Source: Septoria linicola
Lineage: Eukaryota > Ascomycota > Dothideomycetes > Mycosphaerellales > Mycosphaerellaceae
Assembly (NCBI GenBank): GCA_024114885.1
Contig: CP099423.1
Span: forward strand, 2,418,001-2,482,000
Length of the DNA stretch: 64,000 bases
Direction: 5' to 3'
The notes beneath the pieces were generated by a model. The model searched no databases and had not been told where the DNA came from. It was given only the letters and a program-made list of their open reading frames with translations. This document shows, one piece after another, positions 43,621-53,136 of this stretch (position 1 is the stretch's first letter; each line of letters starts with the position of its first letter). The translations under genes were made by a program, and so were the position numbers.

Positions 43621-43941
43621 ATGTCAACAAGCATCACCCGATCGCCCGACACCCTCGCTCTGCCCACCACGCAGCCACCAAGCCAAGCAGCCTCCGCCCG
43701 CCGTCCGTCTCCTCTCCGCACCAAAGCGGAGAAAGCCTGGGAGAACATCCTCGACATCAACAGCCAAGCGATAGCTTTCCTCCATCGCCACCGCCGCCAA
43801 CTCCTAATTATACTCATTGCTGCTCTGCTCATAGCTACGATGTATGTGGGCATTCATCTTGGTATCAAGATATACCACGTCTATGAGCATGAGCAGGAGG
43901 AGGAGGTGAAGGGAATGGATGAGGAGATGAAGCTGGGTTGA
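43621..43941 (+). CDS. Small single-pass membrane protein
   Basis: 106 residues from ATG 43621 (MSTSITRSPDTLALPTTQPP). The N-terminal half is polar, Pro/Ser/Thr-rich; a helix KAEKAWENILDINSQAIAFLHRHRRQ leads (shown in part) into one transmembrane segment LLIILIAALLIATMYVGIHL at about residues 61-80, and the C-terminus is acidic (EHEQEEEVKGMDEEMKLG). Basic residues before and acidic residues after the segment are compatible with an N-in, C-out topology. No family recognised. It lies between the two secreted paralogues but on the opposite strand. Confidence 0.5.
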   Translation: MSTSITRSPDTLALPTTQPPSQAASARRPSPLRTKAEKAWENILDINSQAIAFLHRHRRQLLIILIAALLIATMYVGIHLGIKIYHVYEHEQEEEVKGMDEEMKLG

Positions 43942-44106
43942 GAAAGATGTGAGTCGATCGATATATTGCTTTTTTCATCACACCAAAACCACACCAAAAA
44001 GTATCAACACATCTCCCCCCCCCTCTTTACGACCATCCACTCAGTAAGCCCGGAGGACAATTGAACCCATCAACCTCATCACCAAATTCCTCTCCCAACA
44101 CTTTAT

Positions 44107-44511
44107 TCAACCCCCCTCCTCCCTGCCTCGTCCCGCATTGAACCACAATCTTATCATTCCCTTTCCATTTCTCGCCTCCCGGTTCCCATGACTATCATCA
44201 TCCACACACTCCCACCAACTAACCTCCTCCTTAGCTTTCAATTTGTACTTGAGAGCTTCGCAGCGAGAAGCAGAGTAAGGAATGCCGACGTGGATGGAGT
44301 AGGATATGAAGAAGAGGTTGTCTGTTGCGGTGCAGGATTGGTGGTGTGGGGTGATGGGATGGGGGTGGGTCGGGAGGAAGAAGAATGTTGTGGAGTTGTG
44401 GGCGGACTCAATGGCTGAGGTTGTGGCTGGGAGGGTGGAGGAGAAATCTGGGAGGGGAGCGGAGCTTGCGAACCCGAGGATGAGGAGGAGAGTGGTGGCT
44501 GCGAGACGCAT
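44107..44511 (-). CDS. Small secreted Cys-containing protein, paralogue 2, probably frameshifted
   Basis: From ATG 44511, 134 residues begin with a signal peptide (MRLAATTLLLILGFASSAPL) and a Thr/Ser/Pro/His-rich stretch, then HHQSCTATDNLFFISYSI, HVGIPYSASRCEALKYKL, SWWECVDDDSHGN and MIRLWFN, which align with paralogue 1 including three cysteines. The frame then ends as AGRGREEGG. In another frame the sequence continues with a segment ending DGFNCPPG, matching paralogue 1 GFNCPLY at the same distance after the FN pair; that frame stops at TAA 44027-44029. The switch is at or near the six-base G run (C6 at 44111-44116 on the plus strand). So either the gene is disrupted, the run is miscounted, or the C-terminus is truly different. 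Confidence 0.6.
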   Translation of the reverse strand: MRLAATTLLLILGFASSAPLPDFSSTLPATTSAIESAHNSTTFFFLPTHPHPITPHHQSCTATDNLFFISYSIHVGIPYSASRCEALKYKLKAKEEVSWWECVDDDSHGNREARNGKGMIRLWFNAGRGREEGG

Positions 44512-44765
44512 GGCTGCTGGAGTTTGATTTGATGGCTTGTGCTGGATCGAGTCCAAACGGATCGCATATGTCTCCTCGATAGCAACTCGAAAGACTTCCC
44601 CTTGCAAGGGACTTCCAGCTTCTTGTGTTATCTCGTGCATCTGCCACATGGATCAGATCATACCAGCAATCGCTCATGATCGCAGCACGCTTCTCGAACA
44701 CCCCTCAAACGCCAACACACACACACATCAGCAGACACACTCCCACAAACAAACAAACCCCCTCC

Positions 44766-45839
44766 TCACGCCACCGCAGCCCTCGGCCCCTTCCGACTAG
44801 ACTGCACAGCCCTATGCCCCTTCTCCTTTCCCGGCCCTTCCCCATGCCCATCCGCCCAACAACTCTGACAATACAAATCCCCATCGCAGCCCAGACACCT
44901 CAGTTCTCCATCTTCATTGCAGATACAGCACCACGAGTCGATGTCCTCATCTGTGTACGTTGGCAGATTCGTCTTTGCTTTGGGTTTGAGAGAAGCGACG
45001 ACTTTGGGTTTTGAAGAGGGTTGAGATGTAGGTGTGGAGGGGAGACCGAGAGAGCTGACGCCGAGCTGGGAGAAGCGGGCTTCGAGTTCGGAGTCTTCGT
45101 AAGATGGGGGCTCGGGGTTGGAAGTTGTGGGGAGGGATTTGAGTTGGGATGGTGTTGAGGGGAGGTCTAGGTTGTTGCTGGTTGCGGAGGTCTTGGGAGG
45201 AGTGGCTCCTGGTTCGGGCTCCTCGGCTTTGTCGCCACCGCCGTACTTCTCCTCGATGTCGAGTTCAGCTAGAACTCGGGAGATATAGTCGTCTGCATCT
45301 GCTTCGTCTTGCTCATCTTCGTTCTTCTCGGCAGACTCGTCGTCGGGTTGCGCCTCTGCATGATCGGGATGGCTTTTTTCATTCGTGCCTACGTCCTTGC
45401 CGCCAGCTTCGGCATCGTCCTTGGGAAGTGCATCTCGGGCTTCTTTGAGTAGCGCTTGAACATTCTTCGGTTCCTCGGGATCAAGTCTCCACTGCCCATC
45501 AGCTTCAAGCTCAGCTAACAGATCTTCTATACTTTGCTCATCGCCATCCTGCTGCTGCCAGTGCCGGATGGGGTCTCTTTCGACAACTACCTCATCTTGT
45601 GCTCTCTCTATCGTTGAAGCTACAGTAGAGCTTGCAGTCTTCTTGACCGGCTGTGATGTCTTGACTGGTTCAGGTTTGCCGCTAGATCGTAGAGTCTTGA
45701 GCCGCTCTGCCAACTTGTCTTCAACAGTCTGTGGCGATGAAGTCTGAACATCAATCACCGGATCTGCCGGGTCGAGCTTGATTGATGAAGGCTTGAGTGC
45801 ATTGAGTCTAGCGAGCAAGTCGTCGTCTTTATTAGGCAT
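44766..45839 (-). CDS. ZFYVE19: ANCHR/ZFYVE19-like abscission checkpoint regulator
   Basis: Single exon, 357 residues from ATG 45839 (MPNKDDDLLARLNALKPSSI); the frame continues upstream only to a GTG. Near the C-terminus, residues 303-332 read WCCICNEDGELRCLGCDGDL plus YCQSCWADGH, nearly the zinc-finger tail of human ANCHR (WCCICNED...CAGCDGDLFC). Two N-terminal motifs fit the MIM1 consensus (D/E)xxLxxRLxxL(K/R): D5-K16 (DDDLLARLNALK) and E40-R51 (EDKLAERLKTLR). In animals ANCHR binds VPS4 through MIM1 motifs and delays abscission when chromatin is in the cleavage plane. The middle is acidic and probably disordered, with short helices (IEDLLAELEADGQWRL, YISRVLAELDIEE). Confidence 0.88.
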   Translation of the reverse strand: MPNKDDDLLARLNALKPSSIKLDPADPVIDVQTSSPQTVEDKLAERLKTLRSSGKPEPVKTSQPVKKTASSTVASTIERAQDEVVVERDPIRHWQQQDGDEQSIEDLLAELEADGQWRLDPEEPKNVQALLKEARDALPKDDAEAGGKDVGTNEKSHPDHAEAQPDDESAEKNEDEQDEADADDYISRVLAELDIEEKYGGGDKAEEPEPGATPPKTSATSNNLDLPSTPSQLKSLPTTSNPEPPSYEDSELEARFSQLGVSSLGLPSTPTSQPSSKPKVVASLKPKAKTNLPTYTDEDIDSWCCICNEDGELRCLGCDGDLYCQSCWADGHGEGPGKEKGHRAVQSSRKGPRAAVA

Positions 45840-46202
45840 GGTAGGAAACAAGTCACATTGATGGACAAAGCACGGGTGGGCATGGTCAGCAGCAAGGGTG
45901 AGACCGGAAATGCTTGGCACAGCATGTGGGGTACTATGCAGTGGGTCTATACAGTTCAGATCATTCGTGTTTCGGTACTATTTGTTTGTTCTCTCTCATC
46001 AGAGAGTGTTTAACAAGCTGATACTGCTCCGAACACGCGAGCGAGGCTCCCAATCGCGAGTCTCTACTTCTTCGCCATGCCTGATTTGGGCTTGCATCTG
46101 CACGGATAACACGTTCTAACACCCTCACACCAAGTTCCACCAGGTCACCCTTCCGCCCTTATTCCGCACCTTTCTCGTCTGACACTTCACTCTCTGTCAA
46201 CT
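45840..46202. other. Intergenic
   Basis: Promoter space of the ANCHR-like gene and 3' region of the next minus-strand gene. Nothing recognised. Confidence 0.55.
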
Positions 46203-46859
46203 TCAGCACGTCAATGCGTCGGCAAACTGTCCCTTGCTAACTGCAAACCCGTCGATAAAGTGCAGTCCTCCGATCTTCAGACGTACGAGTGGGTTATCCG
46301 CGTGAGCCCTCGCGATGATCCGCTGTGCCTTGTCGTAGACGTCGCCATATGTGTTACCACCTCCGTTCTTGATTTCGAACGACCACTCAGACCGGTCGCA
46401 TTTCATCCAAACCGGACCGCCGTCGCTTTTTGGTGGAAACACTAGCTTCGTGGCCACCTTCATTTCCAGGCTCAGGACTTTAACCGATGGATTGTTAAGC
46501 TGCATCTGTCGACAGCTTGCGTTGAGGGGAAGATCCGGTCGCGTGAGGCGGGTGTGTGGGATCACCATGTCGTTCGCGATACTCAACCGTTCTGCCAGCA
46601 TGTAGAGCTTGAAGCGAAAAGCAGCATCTGCGTTGCTGATCGACTTGTGAGCTCGATTGTCGCCGTGTGGAAGTTGCTGGGCACAAAGCTTCTCGATTGC
46701 CATACGATTCCGCCGAGAGACTTTATATCTGTACGTAGCGCGGGGATCCCAAGGGCGAGTATATCGCCGGGATAACATAGCATCTCTGACTAGAGTGCCG
46801 TCGACTTCACGTGCGGTCAAGCAAGATGTCCGATGTCGGTCCTCCTGGTGTGCAGTCAT
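46203..46859 (-). CDS. Hypothetical protein
   Basis: 218 residues from ATG 46859 (MTAHQEDRHRTSCLTAREVD). The N-terminal part is Arg-rich with ADAAFRFKLYMLAERLSIAN, a helix similar to that following BTB domains in fungal proteins, but no BTB core precedes it. The C-terminal half looks like alternating strands (VKVLSLEMKVATKLVFP, VWMKCDRSEWSFEI, PLVRLKIGGLHFIDGFAV). No signal peptide or membrane segment. An upstream exon cannot be excluded. Family not recognised. Confidence 0.5.
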   Translation of the reverse strand: MTAHQEDRHRTSCLTAREVDGTLVRDAMLSRRYTRPWDPRATYRYKVSRRNRMAIEKLCAQQLPHGDNRAHKSISNADAAFRFKLYMLAERLSIANDMVIPHTRLTRPDLPLNASCRQMQLNNPSVKVLSLEMKVATKLVFPPKSDGGPVWMKCDRSEWSFEIKNGGGNTYGDVYDKAQRIIARAHADNPLVRLKIGGLHFIDGFAVSKGQFADALTC

Positions 46860-47301
46860 GGATCACTGCCATGTTGGTGAGAAGGGTGGATCATCTTCTT
46901 CAGAACTCTTTGATAGACCCAGATCTTCTGAGAGAAGTGTACGATACATGGAGACGGATGCTCTGAGTCGAAGCAGCTCCAAAAAAAAAGATGCGTGTGG
47001 TTGCGAGTCGAGCTGTGGGAGCTCTACAACAGCAACAAGGCTAACTTAGAGTCATGATATACATACAGTGGGCAGTGCCTCGGCCGAACTTTGGGACGTC
47101 ACCGAAAGTGCGCCCGGACTCTCAACAAGTTTGACAGGCTGCGACTCTCTCCTTCCGAGCTCATCGTGTGTCTGTCGAGATATTTCCGGACAGCGTGGCG
47201 ACAGCAGAGAGTGTCTGTCGTGACAGTGGCTGTGTTATGCTGCTACCACGTTTTGTTGCAGAGCTCACGCGGCTCTTGGCTGAAGTGACAGCAGACACGG
47301 C
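46860..47301. other. Divergent intergenic region
   Basis: Promoters of the hypothetical gene (minus) and the PTC7-like gene (plus). A poly-A run lies at about 46981-46989. Nothing else recognised. Confidence 0.55.
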
Positions 47302-48501
47302 ATGGGCATGGGCATGGTCCTGACGGCCGCCGCAGCTCGTGGTGCTCGCGCGAGAGGCGTCGTAGCACTCCAGGCGCCTTCCTCACGACGACGACTACTA
47401 TGGACTTGCTCCTTCCTCGCGCAGGAAGCGCAACCCCGAGGCGACCGAAAGGAGCGGCCCCGATCTCGCGATCCTCAAGCCGGCTTGAAGACGCCTGTTC
47501 CCAAGGAAGCATTGGAGAAGAAGAGTCAGAGTCCCTTCTACTTCGAATCGGGATATGCCGGCTGGGCCAAGCGACCTTCACGACCATTTCCGCCGCCTTT
47601 CTTTTCGCCTCCGAGCGGAAGTTTCAGCGATCCGCTCTCCACTCACCACCGTTCCATGGACCGCAGACCCACGGTGGACGGGCAGATGATTCGTGGCGTC
47701 ACGAATGGCGACGATGCGATGCTTGCGAGTGAGTCGCTGATTGTTGCCAACGACGGGGTGGGAGCTTGGGCGCAGCGTGAGCGAGGCCATGCGCCGCTGT
47801 GGAGCCGGCTCATCAGTCACTTCTGGGCTCTGGCTGCAGAAAAGGACATGTATGGCCGAGAAGGCGATCCAGATCCGATCAAGTACTTGAGCGAAGCGTA
47901 TGCAAGGACCAAGGAGGCCTTGTCAGAGCCGAATGAGTGGTTCGGCACGACGACTGCGAGCGCAGCATTACTTCACTATGCTGGGACGCAAGGAGAACAG
48001 CATCCAGTGTTGTACGTCACACAGCTGGGCGATTGCAGAATCATGGTCGTCAGACCACAGGACAAAGAGCCCGATGTCATCTTCTCCACGCAAGAGCAGT
48101 GGCACTATTTCGACTGCCCGAGACAGCTGGGCACAAACTCGCCAGATACCCCAGAAGGAAATGCAGTCCTGGACAAAGTCGACATTGAGGAAAAAGACAT
48201 CATACTAGCAATGAGCGATGGAGTGACAGACAACTTGTGGGAAGAAGAGATTGCAGACTATGCAGTGGGCGCTCTGCAGACGTGGAAGGAGAAGTATGCT
48301 GAAGAAGTCGATGGGAGCGTGGCAGAGGCTATGAAGTACGTGGCTCAAGAGATCGTGCTGTCTGCCAGGAAGATTGCAGAGGACCCTTTTGCTGCATCGC
48401 CGTTCATGGAAAAGGCCGTCGAAGAAGGTCTGGCTATTGAAGGCGGCAAGCTGGATGACATTTCTGTCGTGGCTGCCGTGTGCAGGCGGCGCAAAGGATG
48501 A
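47302..48501 (+). CDS. PTC7: PTC7-type PP2C phosphatase, mitochondrial
   Basis: Single exon, 399 residues from ATG 47302 (MGMGMVLTAAAARGARARGV). The first ~60 residues are Arg/Ala-rich and poor in acids, fitting a mitochondrial presequence. The PPM catalytic core has NDGVGAW with Asp151, FGTTTASAALLHY, TQLGDCRIMVVR, ILAMSDGVTDNLWEEEI and the final metal-binding DDISVVAAVC. Ptc7 dephosphorylates mitochondrial proteins, including Coq7 in ubiquinone synthesis, and needs Mg2+/Mn2+. Length fits fungal homologues (Azr1/Ptc7). A proline-rich insert (PSRPFPPPFFSPPSG) lies just before the core. Confidence 0.92.
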   Translation: MGMGMVLTAAAARGARARGVVALQAPSSRRRLLWTCSFLAQEAQPRGDRKERPRSRDPQAGLKTPVPKEALEKKSQSPFYFESGYAGWAKRPSRPFPPPFFSPPSGSFSDPLSTHHRSMDRRPTVDGQMIRGVTNGDDAMLASESLIVANDGVGAWAQRERGHAPLWSRLISHFWALAAEKDMYGREGDPDPIKYLSEAYARTKEALSEPNEWFGTTTASAALLHYAGTQGEQHPVLYVTQLGDCRIMVVRPQDKEPDVIFSTQEQWHYFDCPRQLGTNSPDTPEGNAVLDKVDIEEKDIILAMSDGVTDNLWEEEIADYAVGALQTWKEKYAEEVDGSVAEAMKYVAQEIVLSARKIAEDPFAASPFMEKAVEEGLAIEGGKLDDISVVAAVCRRRKG

Positions 48502-49577
48502 AACGATTCGGAGCAGAATCTATTACATATCTACCGGAGACCCAAAGGCTCCTACGCGCGATCTTCGATGCTACCCATGCCATCCAGCACGGCGGCCACA
48601 ACTTGCACCACCAATGGGAGAAGCACGGCGGCATCGGGTATGCTCAGTGCGCACTTGGCAAGGATGTTGTGGCTGACGGCCGCTGATGACAAGGGCGTCT
48701 TCTTGCAACGAGTCCCTTGTGAGTGGTTGACGAACCGCTCTGCGTGCAAGCTCCTGGCGCGGTACACGTGGTCCAGGACCCTATACATTTGCGCATGCAG
48801 TCGTGCGTGTCCCAATACCACCACGCCGCATTTCCGAACCTCGGGAGTCTAATACCACACTTTGTCATAGGCCAAAGATGGAGTGGAGAAGGACAGTCCA
48901 TTATATTTGGGGATCTGGAACAGTATTTGGAGCAAGCAAAGATCGCACTCCATAGCGCCAGATTTGGGACCGTGAAAGAAGTTTACCAAGAATTCCTCGA
49001 GGACAGATCTGAGATTTCGAGAGTCAATGTGGGGAGGAAACTATAGACGGAAGAATGTAATGCAACTTTCAGACCCGTATCCTTGCCCAGGTTGACTTTG
49101 CTGCAATTCACAAATCCTCATCTTCACACTCTCGACATCTGCAATTGTGATGCTCCAGCAGATTTCCCCCTCCCCTCGCGCCAACAATCCTTCTCCAAAA
49201 CACGAATATATCACATCGCCTCCCCATTAAAAACCTACATGGCAGACAACGCCAAAAATTTGATTCCACAGCTCTGAGGCATCATCCCCCAAGGCCCCAA
49301 GGGCCAAACTACAATTTCTATCATGCGTGTGTGTGTTCCTGCTATCATCCTTACCCAAAACTCTGCGTTTTCCAATCTCTCTCAACCAGCAGAACTGGAT
49401 CATGATCAAAGGCCGCCGCCTCTCATAAGCCCCATGACTTTTGACGAATCTCTCCTCTGGCTTGCTGCTCGGTGTAGCTACCATTGCGAGTCGCACGAGA
49501 CAAAATCATAGCACGACCACTGATTCCTGAAGCTTCGCGGGGACTGTCAGAAGGTGGTGGCGACGCTTTCTCAGCAT
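48502..49577. other. Region with one uncertain small frame
   Basis: Between PTC7 and the next minus-strand gene. The only protein-like frame is at 48795-49046 (separate entry). The remainder to 49577 has no supported gene. Confidence 0.45.
48795..49046 (+). CDS. Possible small protein or 3' exon
   Basis: In-frame ATG 48795 gives 83 residues, MQSCVSQYHHAAFPNLGSLI followed by amphipathic helices (DLEQYLEQAKIALHSARF, VKEVYQEFLEDRSEIS). The pattern looks coding rather than random. The frame opens further upstream without ATG, and a spliced model with ATG 48498 and introns GTATGC..CAAG and GTGAGT..TCCAG would also connect, but ATG 48498 overlaps the PTC7 stop. Low confidence; no family recognised. 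Confidence 0.3.
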   Translation: MQSCVSQYHHAAFPNLGSLIPHFVIGQRWSGEGQSIIFGDLEQYLEQAKIALHSARFGTVKEVYQEFLEDRSEISRVNVGRKL

Positions 49578-50267
49578 TCAGAGGCTATTAGCCATTTGGT
49601 TAGTTGTCTTTAAGGGAGACGCTCCTTCGTGACCGGAGGAGATGGTAGTGTGTGCTTCTGCTTCTGATGGGCGGGAATGGGAGTCTTGCTCGTGGAAGGC
49701 GTGTTCGGCGCCGTGGCTCGCATCAGCTGCAGCGAAAGTGCTCTCTGTACATGTCGCGGCTCTCATGTCGAAGGTGCGCTTTATAGCAGTAGTGTTGCCC
49801 GCGCTGGCTAATTGCGGTTCTGGGAGTCCTGGGATCACATCGCATTCGATGTTGATGTACAATCCCACCGCCGAGCTAGGCAGCATCTTGTCGAGATTCT
49901 TGATGTGGAATGTGGTAATGCTCTGCTCGCCCGCTAGATAGAGTTTGGCAGAGAGTGATTTGTGTGTTGGCAGAGATCGATCGAGGTAGCTGGGGAGTTT
50001 GCTGCTGAAGCTTTTGCTGACCGACAGCAAGGTCTTGAGCTCATCGTTACCATCCTCGACGATCGTGCTGCAACCGGAACTCGTTGTGATGATGGTCAGG
50101 CTCTCGTGAAAGCCAACGAGCGCATCTCGATAGATCATGCTCATGAGCTCCCATGGCAGATCGTAGTAGTGACTGGGGTTGAAGACGACTTTGAGGAGTT
50201 GGTTGTAATCCTCAGCTTTTTCGAGAGCTTCCTCACTCGTCTTTGGAGTGGTGACCGGGTGGGTCAT
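49578..50267 (-). CDS. F-box/2EXR-like protein, divergent member
   Basis: 229 residues from ATG 50267 (MTHPVTTPKTSEEALEKAED); the frame continues upstream only to a GTG. The motif HYYDLPWELMSMIYRDALVG near residue 35 is a divergent form of the LPxELRxxIY helix. The second motif CRQIxxE is missing; instead LLSVSKSFSSKLPSYLDRSL follows. The C-terminal 80 residues are low-complexity, rich in Ala/His/Ser/Glu. It stands apart from the others by sequence and by position among conserved genes. Function unknown. Confidence 0.55.
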   Translation of the reverse strand: MTHPVTTPKTSEEALEKAEDYNQLLKVVFNPSHYYDLPWELMSMIYRDALVGFHESLTIITTSSGCSTIVEDGNDELKTLLSVSKSFSSKLPSYLDRSLPTHKSLSAKLYLAGEQSITTFHIKNLDKMLPSSAVGLYINIECDVIPGLPEPQLASAGNTTAIKRTFDMRAATCTESTFAAADASHGAEHAFHEQDSHSRPSEAEAHTTISSGHEGASPLKTTNQMANSL

Positions 50268-51979
50268 GATGGCAGGTCTGTTGATTCTTGTCGAAGAGCG
50301 ATGTTGTCGAAGTGTACTGCGGCGCGATATTGAAGGTAGTCTGCCAGAAGACAAGAAGCGCAAGTTGTCGAGGAAGTTGAAATGGCGGCAGTGGTAGTTT
50401 ATATATCGGTGTGGCGGGAACACCCATTATGAGTGAAGCGAGCACAGGCTGTCGGATTGCTCGATAGCCTGCGACCCGCTGGCTATTGATCGTCGTTCAC
50501 CATCTGAGCAAGGCTCGATGAGTCGGTGCTGTGTGTGAAGCACTGATGCGGTCGACTTCCAGTGCTGCCGTTTGGGAACAGGTTCACAAACGTATTGCTC
50601 TACATTCGAGGGTGTTCGTTGCAGCTCCTTATGTCAAGCTGACGAGTAATGGATATGGAATTCGGATGTCAGTATAGCTGAATGAATTGCTCTGGTTCTT
50701 GTTTCTCCAGTAAAAGGGAGGTATCATGATTCTGAGCTCCAATGTTTGCCAGATGCGGAATGCTCCCCATAAAGACAAAGAATGATACAAACTGGCTTCC
50801 AAGATCGGCAGGACAAGTTCTCAGGTCCTGAGAGCAGTCTGACATAGCATTCGGAACAGCTGCAAATGGGAATCACAGCAGCTGTACCTTCAGGCTAGCC
50901 CTACTACGTAGGTTATTTGCTCGTCTTCAGCCCAACAGGGCTTATGTCCTTAGCTGGCCTATCATCCTGCTTAATATCAATAAGCCCACATTGCAGGCTA
51001 AAAGCTCCGATGCAGGGAGCTTGCTTGAGAAGGAGCCCATACAACATTGAAGGACAGTACAGACGATACTTTTGCCGGCGGTCGCTAGAGTGGCGCTCTT
51101 GGTATACTCTCTAGCCATCTGAAGAGCATATTGGGAGAGCGCAAGAGCTGTAGGCTGTAGCGCTCAGACTCTCCTGCTGACAAGACCCGGCCGCTCGTCT
51201 TCGATACAGTACAAGCTGTCACTATGGATAACTCGACATTCGGATTTGCAGCTTGTTCTCACAGGCTTGAGGCTTGAGAGGCTTACATCGCTCGCTGAGG
51301 CTGAGTCAGGCTGAGCAGACTGATTCTGCAGCTTGGCCTTGGGGCTATGGCGATCCAGCTGGCGACGATGTAGTACAGGTAGAAATGTGAAGATTGTCTA
51401 CGCAGTTCCCTTGTGGAAGATGGAGTGGCAGCTCAAAACAGTTGCGTCCTCAGGCAACAGCGCACAGCCTGCTGATCACACGGGTGGATTCGGTACCGAA
51501 GTCACGATTGTATGTTTAGCTTGCATACACCATACACTGACCGCCACTGACGAGGTCCAGCCCGTCTGCTCGATCCTACGTCCGCAATGTTATAGTGCTG
51601 TGCTCGACAGCCTCAAGATACATCGCGTGGAGCTCACAAGGTCTACATAATGGCAGCCACCGACCCTCAAGCCATGCGGAGAATACCTAAGACATGATCA
51701 GGCACTACATCCTGCTATGTTGCACACTTGAGAAGATCTTCATGTAGCCTATCCAATCAGCTCTACTCCATGTGATGTGTCGTGCGTCTACATGGTCTAT
51801 GGAGATATATTGTGATGGAGCCGCTGCAAGCCATAATCCTTCGCGCTCGAGGCTGAGCCGCCAACCATATGCGGCAGTCAACGCGAGCTCCAGAGATGCA
51901 CAAAAAAGGATGGCTGCCCAGAGCAAGTCACTTCACCTCTGGTCTGCGAGATCTCTCGCAGTGATCACGTAGCGCGGCC
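50268..51979. other. Gene-poor divergent region
   Basis: About 1.7 kb. Around 51260-51345 there are imperfect copies of AGGCTTGAG and GAGGCTGAGTC, a small simple repeat. Short frames are unsupported. Confidence 0.45.
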
Positions 51980-52944
51980 ATGGTCATCATATCAGCTTGC
52001 GTCGTGTTGCTACTCGCAGTCAGCATACAACCTACACTCGGCGAAACATGCTACTATCCTGACGGAACTGCTTCACCAAACACCAACTTGACAATATGCA
52101 AACCCGATGCCAAGTTCAGCGCCTGCTGTGGCTCCGGTGACATGTGCACCACAAACGGCTTCTGCAAAGCACCAAGCGATCGAAACAACAACTTCTACTG
52201 GCGAGACCACTGTACCGATCCCACGTTCAACGCGCCCAACTGTCCGAAACGCTGCACGACATATGCTACGAGTAAGTTTCGATGACTGCACCTCCTCCCC
52301 AGTCCCGCAACGTACTGACATTCTTTTCACCAGACGGCACTACCCTCCCCGAGACCTCCATGGTCCTCGCATGCTCGGCAACAACATACTGCTGTGCTCC
52401 ATGGCGAGGCGCTTCAGGAACGGAGGGGAAAGCCAGCAATTACACCTGCTGCAGCGATCCTCTCGCCGTCTTCGACGCTGGACTAGCGAACTATCTTGCA
52501 GGAGCAAACTTTCCTACCGCGGCGTTCCCAGCGACGTTCACGGTCACTGCCACGGCGGCTGCTGAGACGGCGAGCAGTGCAGCAACAGGATCATCATCGA
52601 CGAGTAGTGGTGGTGGTTTGGGCACAGGAGCGAAAGCTGGGATTGGAATCGGAGTTGCAGTTGTAGCTCTCGCTGCGATTGCGTTAATTGCTTGGGTACT
52701 GCTACGAAGGAGGAGAAGAACGAGGAACCAGCAGAGCGCAGATATGGCAGTGGCAGGGTCGAAAGAACCGATGTTGGCTAGCAATGATGATGAGAGGAAT
52801 GAGAAGGCGAGATGGGAGAAGCCGCGACAGGAAGAGGCTGCTTGGCAGAAACCGGCTCAGCTTGCGGAGGCGGATTCGCAGTGGCGGGAACCGGTGGAGA
52901 TGCCCGCGAATGGACAGGATGAGAGGCGGGAACTGCCTGGGTGA
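51980..52944 (+). CDS. Cell-surface protein: signal peptide, Cys-rich ectodomain, one TM, cytosolic tail
   Basis: Exons 51980-52271 and 52334-52944 with a 62-base GTAAGT..ACCAG intron (phase 1) give 300 residues. Residues 1-21 are a signal peptide (MVIISACVVLLLAVSIQPTLG). The ectodomain has about 14 cysteines (ETCYYPDGT, SACCGSGDMCTTNGFC, CTDPTFNAPNCPKRC, TTYCCAPW, YTCCSDP), then a Ser/Thr/Ala/Gly stalk. A transmembrane segment spans about 199-221 (AGIGIGVAVVALAAIALIAW) and is followed by RRRRR and an acidic, Glu/Trp/Pro-rich tail. The layout resembles Wsc/MID-type fungal surface sensors, but no WSC domain is present. Function unknown. Confidence 0.82.
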
Positions 52945-53136
52945 TGTTTAGGGAGGTACGTAGAGATTGTGAAACACTTTTCAACAGTTTCTGGCTCGCT
53001 GGCCAGCACCATTATCCACGCTACTCAAAACGATGCAAACAGCGTAGCCACTCTCCAGACGTCGCGACCCAGCGACCTATCTCTTTCCATCGACTTCAGC
53101 ATGCACTAACTTCTCTTGGTGTTCTTCTGCCCAACA

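Noticed and set aside
44716..44762. AC-rich simple sequence (ACACAC, AAACAAAC)
   Set aside because: Short low-complexity stretch in 5'/3' flanking DNA; no sign of function.
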